From Saprospiraceae bacterium (GTDB lineage Bacteria; Bacteroidota; Bacteroidia; Chitinophagales; Saprospiraceae), in the NCBI GenBank assembly GCA_016787375.1, contig JAEUUM010000200.1, positions 1 to 7,348 on the forward strand: a stretch of 7,348 nt of DNA, read 5' to 3'. Positions 1 through 6,053 of this stretch are shown in pieces (position 1 is the first letter of the stretch; each line of letters opens with the position of its first letter). The position numbers and the translations under genes are program-made. The notes under the pieces are model-generated. The model was not told the DNA's origin, searched no databases, and saw only the letters and a program-made list of their open reading frames with translations.

Positions 1-1763
1 TAGAGCGTTCCTTCTTTTTCATTGGTCCAAAGAGTCGCATTTTTAATTAAATAATCTTTTTGGGTCGGTTTATTTTGCCATCCGTAGCCGTTCCAGGGAA
101 ATACAATTTTCGATACAGGAGAGACAATATCTGCACTATCTTTTTTGGTGGATATCGTCGATTTAGGTGTTGAAGGGTTTAAAGTGGCTTTCCAGCTGAC
201 CGGATAACCCAATGCATCAAAGCCTGTACCAACAATTTCGCCAGTATAAATAGCCCCTGAGAGCCTGACATATTTCTTTTCAGATTTTACAGGAATATAG
301 CTGATGGTGATCAGGTTTTGATTGATTGTATTATTGACTGATATTTTTGAAGTATCGTTTTCTAGCAAAAAGGTTTTGTATTTTGCCCCATCCTTTTCAA
401 ATACCAAGGTCATTTTTTCTTTTCCTGAAATTTCAAGATTATACTTACCTGCCGTGATTTCTATATTGTAATCAATAATACCGGAGGGGACCCCATTTGA
501 CCATGTTTGTAAAATTTTAGAGTTTTTGTTAAAATAATCAGAATCAGAGATGAAGAAGTTTGCAATTTTACCTACGTCCAGGGTTCCTGTTTTGTCTAAG
601 GCGTTCAACCAATATGCAGGATTGTATGTCAGGGCCTTTAGAGCAGTTTCTTTTTTAAGTCCCATCGCAATACTTTCAAGCAATTTCGTCTTGAAAGATG
701 ATAGTTTATCGAGACCATCTGTGGTTAAAGCAATTTCAATACCAGACTCAGATATAATTTTTGGATTTGATGGTGCAAGTTCCCAATGCTTTAAATCAGA
801 TAGCGATATTCTTTCAGCAATATTTGGATCTTCAACATCATAAGCCTCGGGGAAATTAACTGGCAAAACGAGTTGTTTGATATCAAGCTTCAATTCGTCT
901 ACACGCTGATATTCATTTCCACCACCTTTGAAAATATAGTTTTTATTAAACTCCTTTGCAATTTTTGCAGCCCTCAATTCATTTAATTTATCACCGCAGT
1001 CAAATATTTGGGGTAATTTCTGAACATCATTCCATGCAGCAAGAGACAAATTGTACTGTTCTTTAAATCCAACTTTCGCATACCAATCACCATCAAGATA
1101 GGTCTGTCGTAAAAGGGCAATAACGCCCATTAATGAGCCTGGATATGATTGTGTACTTGTCCCCTTGCTAAAAGATAAAAGGTGTGAGGCTTTGTCTTTG
1201 ATTACCAGCAAATTTTCTCTTTGGTCAGAAAGACAAACCAAAGCAGATGTGCCCCTGGAGATTCCATCCATGCGATGAGTGTTCACTGCACAGAATCCTG
1301 CTTCAAGGTAAGACTTACTTTTTGTCGGGTCTGCTGTGAAATTATCAATTGCATTGAAATCTGTTTTTAAGGCATCGTTCCAAGCAAAAGCGCCTTTTCG
1401 TACAGGAGAAAGTTGTCGGTCATTGAATTCAAAATTTCTCGGACTGCGCTTGACTTCTGGCATTCCGTATGAAGAGTAAATATCAATAAAACCGGGATAA
1501 ATGAATTTGTTTTTCAGGTTAATAACCACTGCATCAGCCGGAATGGGTAGATTTTTACCAATTGATTCCACCTTGCCTTTATTAATTATTAGGGTTCCGG
1601 TATCTATTACTGCGTTATAACTCTTATAAATACAAGCATTAATAAAGGCGTAGTGCCCGTCTCTTTGATCAGCCACACCATTTTCAGGGAAGGTTTGTTG
1701 TGCCATTCCATGAATGGATAGCATGGCTGTCGTAAAAAGACTTAACAGCAGTTTTAGTCTCAT
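1..1763 (-). CDS. Secreted tandem amidohydrolase (imidazolonepropionase-like), 3' end beyond window
   Basis: The frame is open from ATG at 1763 to base 1 (587 codons seen, no stop). Residues 1-21 form a signal peptide (KLLLSLF core, GMA|QQ cleavage site), so the product is exported. Residues about 37-100 match the N-terminal amidohydrolase strand region and lead to PGFID (90-94). The metal ligands expected next as HxH are absent: Y96 and S98 stand there (DIYSSYG). Later family landmarks remain: EYQR at 284-287, PVNFP at 301-305, HWELAP at 326-331, TTD with Asp349 where the catalytic Asp normally lies, then an NPA and a GTLDVGK-type C-terminal signature. A beta-rich stretch follows (about 420-545). 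At 573-587 a fresh strand (NATLWTNE) looks like the start of a second amidohydrolase domain. Bacteroidota proteins of about 1000 residues have this layout, so the active domain probably lies outside the window. The substrate is unknown; a peptidase-like or cyclic amide hydrolase role is possible. Confidence 0.9.
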   Translation of the reverse strand, partial: MRLKLLLSLFTTAMLSIHGMAQQTFPENGVADQRDGHYAFINACIYKSYNAVIDTGTLIINKGKVESIGKNLPIPADAVVINLKNKFIYPGFIDIYSSYGMPEVKRSPRNFEFNDRQLSPVRKGAFAWNDALKTDFNAIDNFTADPTKSKSYLEAGFCAVNTHRMDGISRGTSALVCLSDQRENLLVIKDKASHLLSFSKGTSTQSYPGSLMGVIALLRQTYLDGDWYAKVGFKEQYNLSLAAWNDVQKLPQIFDCGDKLNELRAAKIAKEFNKNYIFKGGGNEYQRVDELKLDIKQLVLPVNFPEAYDVEDPNIAERISLSDLKHWELAPSNPKIISESGIEIALTTDGLDKLSSFKTKLLESIAMGLKKETALKALTYNPAYWLNALDKTGTLDVGKIANFFISDSDYFNKNSKILQTWSNGVPSGIIDYNIEITAGKYNLEISGKEKMTLVFEKDGAKYKTFLLENDTSKISVNNTINQNLITISYIPVKSEKKYVRLSGAIYTGEIVGTGFDALGYPVSWKATLNPSTPKSTISTKKDSADIVSPVSKIVFPWNGYGWQNKPTQKDYLIKNATLWTNEKEGTL

Positions 1764-1783
1764 TTTCAATATAATTTATTTGC

Positions 1784-1791
1784 CAAAAGTA
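1784..1791 (-). promoter_or_regulatory. Bacteroidota -7 box before the amidohydrolase
   Basis: On the minus strand the bases read TACTTTTG, an exact match to the Bacteroidota TAnnTTTG element, with 20 bases between it and the ATG at 1763. A TTG -33 element at 17-23 bases upstream is missing; the nearest TTG (1807-1805) is only 13 bases away. The short implied leader is similar to that of other genes in this window. Confidence 0.5.
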
Positions 1792-1831
1792 ATTAATTAT
1801 TGCGCAATACCTCTTTAAATGTATAAATTGA

Positions 1832-1853
1832 ATTTCATTTACTAAAATGAAAT
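1832..1853. repeat. Inverted repeat with 9-bp arms and 4-base loop
   Basis: ATTTCATTT (1832-1840) and AAATGAAAT (1845-1853) are perfect reverse complements around the loop ACTA. The repeat lies 41 bases upstream of the amidohydrolase -7 box. It could be an operator for that gene or a weak transcript end for the upstream lipoprotein genes. The stem is almost entirely A/T and no long T run follows on the minus strand, so I do not call it a terminator. Confidence 0.45.
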
Positions 1854-2119
1854 AATAAAAATGAAAGGACAGAACCAGTTGAACTTTCTATGCTGAAGAA
1901 ACTACAACCCGGGATCAAAAAAATTTTTAGAATTGAATTCTGCCTTAAGGAGGCTAGTTTATAGCAGGTAAAAAAACTTAAATAATCTCTGGTGAAACGA
2001 GGTTAATTTTTCTTATCTCTAACTTGATGATGAATCCAATTCGAAAGCCACATTTGCTTTTAATAATGTTCGAAATTGTGCCAATCATCGATTGCTTTTT
2101 CATCGCTAAGTTTAAAAAG

Positions 2120-2416
2120 TTAATTATCAACAAAGTGGCGAATAAACAAGTTAAAAGAGTAATTATGGTCGTATGCAATCAAACGACCACTTAGGCTTTC
2201 CGGCACAAGATAATGGAGTAATAGTTTTTGAGTGAGAGCAAACTTTTCAAAAAAAGGCGCTTGATACCTTAAAATTGCGCAAGCATCCAAGCAATCAATT
2301 GTACTTACAAAACTGGAATCTGCACTAATTTTTAAGGAATAAGTTTGACTGGTATTTTTACATGATGCCGACAGAATGCCCATGACAAAAAGAAAGCAAT
2401 GAGTTATTTTTTGCAC
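2120..2416 (-). CDS. Small predicted lipoprotein of unknown family
   Basis: The product is 98 residues from a GTG start. Residues 1-18 resemble a lipoprotein signal (hydrophobic FLFVMGIL, then SASC with Cys19 as the lipidated residue), followed by KN and a polar stretch. I recognise no domain. The mature part has two further cysteines (C42, C46) and a hydrophobic/aromatic C-terminal half. No ATG gives a usable signal peptide: the only internal Met (M12) would cut it off, and in-frame TAA and TAG lie just upstream, so GTG at 2416 is the best start. It begins 24 bases after the isomerase stop, in the same frame and strand, with no promoter box of its own, so it is probably the second gene of that operon. 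The non-ATG start and lack of a known family leave some doubt that it is translated as drawn. Confidence 0.55.
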   Translation of the reverse strand: MQKITHCFLFVMGILSASCKNTSQTYSLKISADSSFVSTIDCLDACAILRYQAPFFEKFALTQKLLLHYLVPESLSGRLIAYDHNYSFNLFIRHFVDN

Positions 2417-2440
2417 AACTTTATGCGCTTGTTAACAGGT

Positions 2441-3028
2441 CTATTTGATAGAGACCAACTCTAAATCAAAAACCAACTTCGATTTAGGAGGAATCATTTC
2501 TTTTCCATCAGGACCCTTAACAGATTTGTTTTCATAACCCAAAAAAGAAGGAAAAACAAAAATACCTTTTGAGCCAGGCTTGAGTAACATTACTGCTGCA
2601 TCAAAACCAGGAATCATTTTTCCAACCTTATAGGTAAGGGGCTTGCCGGTTTTGTATGTCGAATCAAAGACTTTGTCATCGATTAGCCGACCTTCGTAAT
2701 TTACAACAACCATGTCACCAAGTTTGGGTTGGCTACCTGACCCCGGAGTCTTAATCATGTATAAAAAGCCTCTTGGATCAAATTGGAATGGCCCGAGGGT
2801 TCTTTCATCGAAATATTTCATCATTTCGTTCAGTTCTTCCTGTGAAATCCTTGGGTCAAACTCACCCGGAGCAAACGAAGTTTTGGAAGGAGGATTATCA
2901 GTAGATGATTTCGTTGTGTTTTCAAGTAGCTTTGAGCTGGAAGCAGAACCGTTGTTACCATCTTTGTCTTGCTTGCAACTTGACAATATGATCATCATGA
3001 TTATCGAAAATAAAGTAAGAATTCTCAT
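2441..3028 (-). CDS. FKBP-type peptidyl-prolyl cis-trans isomerase lipoprotein
   Basis: This 195-residue protein speeds cis-trans isomerisation of prolyl bonds and probably helps envelope proteins fold. A lipoprotein signal (residues 1-17) ends in LSSC with Cys18 lipidated; KQDKD follows, and this early charge could favour surface export. A Ser/Asn/Thr-rich linker and a short helical part (62-76) lead to the FKBP domain at about 85-195. Pocket residues by alignment with FKBP12 are Y111, F121, D122, I139, Y165 and F187; the pocket Trp is Phe142, a common substitution. IPP near 179-181 and the final VFDLELVSIK are typical. An in-frame ATG at 3076 exists, but starting there would place 16 residues before the lipoprotein signal and lie upstream of the promoter, so 3028 is chosen. 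GldI, the gliding-motility FKBP lipoprotein, is a possible relative but nothing nearby supports that role. Confidence 0.92.
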   Translation of the reverse strand: MRILTLFSIIMMIILSSCKQDKDGNNGSASSSKLLENTTKSSTDNPPSKTSFAPGEFDPRISQEELNEMMKYFDERTLGPFQFDPRGFLYMIKTPGSGSQPKLGDMVVVNYEGRLIDDKVFDSTYKTGKPLTYKVGKMIPGFDAAVMLLKPGSKGIFVFPSFLGYENKSVKGPDGKEMIPPKSKLVFDLELVSIK

Positions 3029-3053
3029 GTTCTGCGATTTTAGAAATTTACAG

Positions 3054-3085
3054 CAAAGATAGGGCCATGTAAACAACAGTTACAA
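3054..3085 (-). promoter_or_regulatory. Promoter of the FKBP lipoprotein gene
   Basis: The minus strand has TATCTTTG (3061-3054), an exact TAnnTTTG -7 box, with TTG at 3085-3083 and a 21-base spacer, within the 17-23 range known for this phylum. The box ends 25 bases before the ATG at 3028. Transcription from here would start downstream of the alternative ATG at 3076, which supports the shorter protein. Confidence 0.6.
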
Positions 3086-3104
3086 TAAAAATTTCAACTA
3101 TTGA

Positions 3105-3848
3105 TTAGAGAACCAATCCACCATCAACACTTATGACTGTACCTGTAATGAACGAAGCCTCCTCAGAAGACAAAAATGCATATACGTTAGCAATTTCTGA
3201 GGGATTCCCAAGTCTGCCAAGAGGGGTTTTGTCTTTAAAGCCTTGAAGCACGTTTTCAGGAATGGTCAACATCATTTCGGTTGCGATGAATCCGGGTGCA
3301 ACGGCATTAACAGTGATATTTTTTCGCCCAAGTTCTCGTGCCCAAGTTTTTGTCATTCCGATTACGCCTGCTTTAGTAGCTACATAATTGGTTTGGCCAA
3401 AATTGCCATAGAGGGCAACAACTGAAGCTGCATTTACAATTCTTCCATAATTATTGGCGACCATAAAAGGCATTACAGCTTTTGCACAATTGAAAACACC
3501 TTTCAAGTTGACATTGATTACCAAGTCCCATTGTTCATCCGTCATGTTTTTCAAAGTGGCATCTCTGGTTACGCCTGCATTATTGATAAGGATATCGATG
3601 CGTCCATGTTTGTCTGAAACTTTTTGTGCTGCTAGCTGCACATTTTCAAATGATGTGGTATCAACTTTTATAAAATCAACAGCAAATCCTGCAGTCTCAA
3701 ATTCTTTGATTGTTTCGAGTGCTTTGGCCTCAGCCACATCCCATATCACAACTTTTGCGCCTTCCTGAAGGAATTTTGAACATGTTGCTTTTCCAATTCC
3801 GCTTGCACCACCAGTAACAATGGCAACTCTACCGTCTAATCTTTTCAT
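3105..3848 (-). CDS. fabG: SDR-family oxidoreductase, FabG-like 3-oxoacyl reductase
   Basis: This 247-residue classical short-chain dehydrogenase is predicted to reduce a 3-oxoacyl thioester (or oxidise the 3-hydroxy form) in the cytoplasm. The dinucleotide motif TGGASGIG is at 12-19, NNAG at 89-92, the structural Asn at N114, and the catalytic residues are S142, Y155 and K159 (YxxxK). PG at 185-186 and the C-terminal VDGG are also typical, and the length is that of FabG. Asp37 ends the second strand (VVIWD). In this family an acid there normally binds the adenosine ribose of NAD and disfavours NADPH, whereas fatty-acid FabG usually has a residue that accepts the NADPH phosphate. A 3-hydroxyacyl-CoA dehydrogenase or acetoacetyl-CoA reductase role is therefore as likely as fatty-acid synthesis, and the symbol is tentative. 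It stands as its own transcription unit, 76 bases before the isomerase. Confidence 0.88.
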   Translation of the reverse strand: MKRLDGRVAIVTGGASGIGKATCSKFLQEGAKVVIWDVAEAKALETIKEFETAGFAVDFIKVDTTSFENVQLAAQKVSDKHGRIDILINNAGVTRDATLKNMTDEQWDLVINVNLKGVFNCAKAVMPFMVANNYGRIVNAASVVALYGNFGQTNYVATKAGVIGMTKTWARELGRKNITVNAVAPGFIATEMMLTIPENVLQGFKDKTPLGRLGNPSEIANVYAFLSSEEASFITGTVISVDGGLVL

Positions 3849-3867
3849 TGTATTGTTTTAAGAGCCG

Positions 3868-3875
3868 CAAATTTA
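3868..3875 (-). promoter_or_regulatory. Bacteroidota -7 box before the dehydrogenase
   Basis: The minus strand reads TAAATTTG, an exact TAnnTTTG match, with 19 bases between it and the ATG at 3848. No TTG lies at the usual -33 distance, so the call rests on the -7 box and its position. Confidence 0.5.
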
Positions 3876-3972
3876 ATTGCATTGGATTCCTAAAACCTAA
3901 AAGATTTGACAATATAGCGGTTGACAAAATATTAAATTATGCTACTAATAAATTTAAAATACTGAAAAACAA

Positions 3973-3988
3973 TATTTAATATTAAATA
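3973..3988 (-). terminator. Possible end of the two-component operon: 16-bp AT palindrome
   Basis: TATTTAATATTAAATA is a perfect palindrome lying 21 bases beyond the response-regulator stop codon. On the minus strand it is followed by TTGTTTTTC, a short T-rich run. A hairpin here would contain only A-T pairs and be weak, so an operator is an equally fair reading. Confidence 0.25.
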
Positions 3989-4009
3989 AATAATGGGTTG
4001 ACCGAATTA

Positions 4010-4693
4010 TTATGCTTTAAGCCTAAATCCAACACCGTGGATATTTTCCAGCACAATTGTGGGATCTTCAGATAAATATTTTCTTAACCGACTTATAAAA
4101 ACATCGAGGCTTCTACCAAGAAAATAATCATCTTCGCCCCAAACGCTTTCCAAAATAGCTGATCGTTTTATTACCAGATTTTTGTTTAGAATAAAGTATT
4201 TCAACACATCAGCTTCCTTTTGAGTAAGGGTTCTAACATTGTTGCCTATTATGAGTGATAAGTTGAGGAAATCAAAACTATATGCTCCAATTGAAAAGAT
4301 TGATTCTGTCTTTTCTTTGGCGTAAACTTTGCTCCTTTTTAAAAAGATCTCAATTTTCAATTGCAATTCTTCAATGCTAAAAGGCTTAAGGATATAGTCA
4401 TCAGCACCAATTCGAAGACCATGCAATTTGTCATCTTTTAGGGATTTTGCTGTCAAAAAAATGATTGGAATCTCAGAGTTTTTTCGCCGAATATGATTTG
4501 CGACTTGGAATCCATCAACTTCTGGCATCATAACATCGAGGATACACAAATCAAATTCTCCTTTATCGTATGTTTCGATGGCAATTTTTCCGTTTTCACA
4601 ATGTGTAACATGATAACCATGCATTTCAAGATTGTCTTTTGTCACAAAACTTAGTGTAGGGTCATCTTCAACGTACAATATCGATGGCTTCAT
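4010..4693 (-). CDS. OmpR/PhoB-type response regulator, RprY-like
   Basis: This 227-residue transcription factor is the predicted partner of the adjacent kinase. The receiver domain (about 3-120) has the acidic pair D10-D11, phosphoacceptor D53 in LDVMMP, T81 in FLTA and K103 in LKPF. The C-terminal winged helix (about 130-227) has the recognition helix near 194-206 (RSLDVFISRLRKYL) and ends with the wing motif HGVGFRL. The sequence IPIIFLTAKSLKDD resembles the RprY group of Bacteroidota. An in-frame ATG at 4759 would add 22 residues that overlap the kinase gene; receiver domains normally begin a few residues before the ILYVEDD strand, so 4693 is chosen. That ATG follows the kinase stop by one base (TAAAATG), which points to one transcript and coupled translation. 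The regulated genes cannot be told from the sequence. Confidence 0.93.
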   Translation of the reverse strand: MKPSILYVEDDPTLSFVTKDNLEMHGYHVTHCENGKIAIETYDKGEFDLCILDVMMPEVDGFQVANHIRRKNSEIPIIFLTAKSLKDDKLHGLRIGADDYILKPFSIEELQLKIEIFLKRSKVYAKEKTESIFSIGAYSFDFLNLSLIIGNNVRTLTQKEADVLKYFILNKNLVIKRSAILESVWGEDDYFLGRSLDVFISRLRKYLSEDPTIVLENIHGVGFRLKA

Positions 4694-4694
4694 T

Positions 4695-5969
4695 TTATTG
4701 ATGTTGTTTTTTGAAAGAAATTGTAAAAGTAGTTCCTTTTCCTTTTTCACTTTGAACATTTAATGCCCAACCGTGTGCTTTGCAAATACTTTGAACATAA
4801 AATAACCCAAGACCAAACCCTTTGACGTCGTGGATGTCACCTGTAGGGACCCTATAAAATTTTTGAAATATTTTATTTTGGTCTTCTTTTGCTATTCCTA
4901 TTCCTAAGTCTTGAACTTTCAAGTAAATAAAGTGATTGTCTTCACAGGTAAGTACGGTGATAGAAGGGGCATCTTTTGAGTATTTAATGGCATTGTCAAT
5001 AAGGCTGTTAAGTACGTTGATTAAATGTAGGGAGTCAGCTTGAATTGAGGGGTTTTCGACATTTAGCTTTAGGTCGATTTTACCGTTTAGTTCATGTATA
5101 CGCAACTCAAAACTCTCTACCACCGATTCTAAAAGGTTGTGTAGATTAATAATCCTTGAATCTAATTCTACCGTATTTTTTTCCAGTTTGGCCACCTGTA
5201 AAACTTTTTCTACTTGATCATTTAATCTTTGGCTTTGTTCGAGAATGATGTTAGCATAACGTGCAAGGCGTTTGTCTTTTTTGATGGATTCGTTGTTTAA
5301 AAATACCTCTGCCGAAATTTTAATTGTTGATATAGGAGTTTTAAACTCGTGGGTCATATTGTTTATGAAATCTTTCTGCATTTGTGACAATCTTCTTTGT
5401 CGCAGAATAAAAATAAGGCTGTAAGAAAAAACCAAAAGAATAAAAATGAGTACAGCCGTGAAAATAATTGGTAGTTGAATACTGGATAAAATGTATTTAT
5501 TGGTGGAGTGAAACCTGACGCTGAAGTAATACAAGAATTTACTGTAGCGAGGTAATTTTTTAATTTGACTTGACTGATTGGAATTTTTTGAAAGGTACAC
5601 TGTGCCACCATAGACAACTTCATTGCTATTACAATCGTGAATGGCATATTCAAAATCAAGCTTTATTCCTTTGTTGTTGAATTCTTTCCGCAAAAAAAAC
5701 TCAAGCAACCCTGCATCAATCACATCGTTGATATTTACCTGATATGTGTTACTACCTCTTACTTGGATAGTTGTATTTGTAGGTAAGTCAACTTTACGGG
5801 CGCGCGCCAGGTCTTTTGCCACCTGAAACAAAGCAATTTTTGTACTTTGGTCAAGTTCTTGTTTTCTGAATTCCAACAAACTAGAAATCCAATAAACCTG
5901 CATGGCTAAAATACCAACAATGGCAATTACACCAAAAATAACCAACCGTGAAATAACCTTGTTCTTCAT
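4695..5969 (-). CDS. Membrane sensor histidine kinase, RprX-like, without HAMP
   Basis: This 424-residue inner-membrane kinase should autophosphorylate and pass phosphate to the regulator coded next to it. Transmembrane helices lie at about 7-29 and 166-190, enclosing a periplasmic sensor region of about 135 residues that I cannot assign to a named domain. HisKA begins almost directly after helix 2, leaving no space for a HAMP linker: the phosphorylated His is H207 in MTHEFKTP. The ATPase domain (about 275-420) has the N box around N321-N326 (NSLIDNAIKYS), G1 box DLGIGI (354-359), F box FQKFYR (368-373) and G2 box GFGLGL (384-389). All catalytic boxes are intact. The short MKNK start before helix 1 is natural. 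It is first in the kinase-regulator operon and divergent from the DUF4271 gene. The signal sensed is unknown. Confidence 0.93.
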   Translation of the reverse strand: MKNKVISRLVIFGVIAIVGILAMQVYWISSLLEFRKQELDQSTKIALFQVAKDLARARKVDLPTNTTIQVRGSNTYQVNINDVIDAGLLEFFLRKEFNNKGIKLDFEYAIHDCNSNEVVYGGTVYLSKNSNQSSQIKKLPRYSKFLYYFSVRFHSTNKYILSSIQLPIIFTAVLIFILLVFSYSLIFILRQRRLSQMQKDFINNMTHEFKTPISTIKISAEVFLNNESIKKDKRLARYANIILEQSQRLNDQVEKVLQVAKLEKNTVELDSRIINLHNLLESVVESFELRIHELNGKIDLKLNVENPSIQADSLHLINVLNSLIDNAIKYSKDAPSITVLTCEDNHFIYLKVQDLGIGIAKEDQNKIFQKFYRVPTGDIHDVKGFGLGLFYVQSICKAHGWALNVQSEKGKGTTFTISFKKQHQ

Positions 5970-5991
5970 AGAGCCCTAAAAAACGAATAGT

Positions 5992-6021
5992 TAAAGATAA
6001 ATACATATTACTGTAAAACAA
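5992..6021 (-). promoter_or_regulatory. Promoter of the histidine kinase-regulator operon
   Basis: The minus strand has TTG (6021-6019), a 19-base spacer, then TATCTTTA (5999-5992), which matches TAnnTTTG except for the last base. It ends 22 bases before the ATG at 5969, the same spacing as the exact boxes elsewhere in the window. The mismatch could mean a weak or activated promoter. Confidence 0.45.
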
Positions 6022-6026
6022 AAAAT

Positions 6027-6050
6027 TAACTTTGCATTGCAATCAGGAAA
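6027..6050 (+). promoter_or_regulatory. -7 box and ribosome binding site of the DUF4271 gene
   Basis: TAACTTTG at 6027-6034 is an exact TAnnTTTG box, 19 bases before the ATG at 6054. No TTG lies at the -33 distance. AGGAAA at 6045-6050 sits 3 bases before the ATG and could act as a weak Shine-Dalgarno sequence. Confidence 0.5.
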
Positions 6051-6053
6051 TCG

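Larger units (their letters stand above)
1764..2119. other. 356-base stretch without a convincing gene
   Basis: This gap separates the small lipoprotein stop from the amidohydrolase start. It holds the amidohydrolase -7 box, an AT-rich 9-bp inverted repeat (1832-1853), two dyads built on AATTGAATT (1825-1835 and 1929-1941), and a small GC hairpin (GCCT at 1942-1945 pairing with AGGC at 1951-1954). A 41-codon minus-strand frame from ATG 2103 to 1978 is the only open frame with an ATG worth mentioning; it lacks recognisable motifs and is not called as a gene. The length is large for this compact window, so a small RNA or a decayed gene end is possible but not shown. Confidence 0.6.

Noticed and set aside
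550..843. Plus-strand frame inside the amidohydrolase gene
   Set aside because: It lies antisense to a long recognised coding frame and has no recognisable protein features.
1978..2178. Minus-strand frame of 66 codons overlapping the small lipoprotein
   Set aside because: It begins with TTG inside the lipoprotein frame. Its only good internal ATG (2103) leaves 41 residues with no motif, signal or promoter. A frameshifted end of the lipoprotein is possible but not supported by any recognised homology.
2712..3062. Plus-strand frame over the prolyl isomerase gene
   Set aside because: It is antisense to the FKBP domain and linker, which are clearly coding on the other strand.
3243..3768. Two plus-strand frames over the dehydrogenase gene
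   Set aside because: They are antisense to a complete SDR with all catalytic motifs.
3906..3949. TTGACA followed by TA-rich DNA, like an E. coli sigma-70 promoter on the plus strand
   Set aside because: The main sigma factor of Bacteroidota does not use this consensus, no plus-strand gene follows, and the -10 match is poor.
5363..5659. Second minus-strand frame inside the kinase gene
   Set aside because: It is out of frame within the kinase; its hydrophobic stretch arises from reading the second transmembrane region in another frame.
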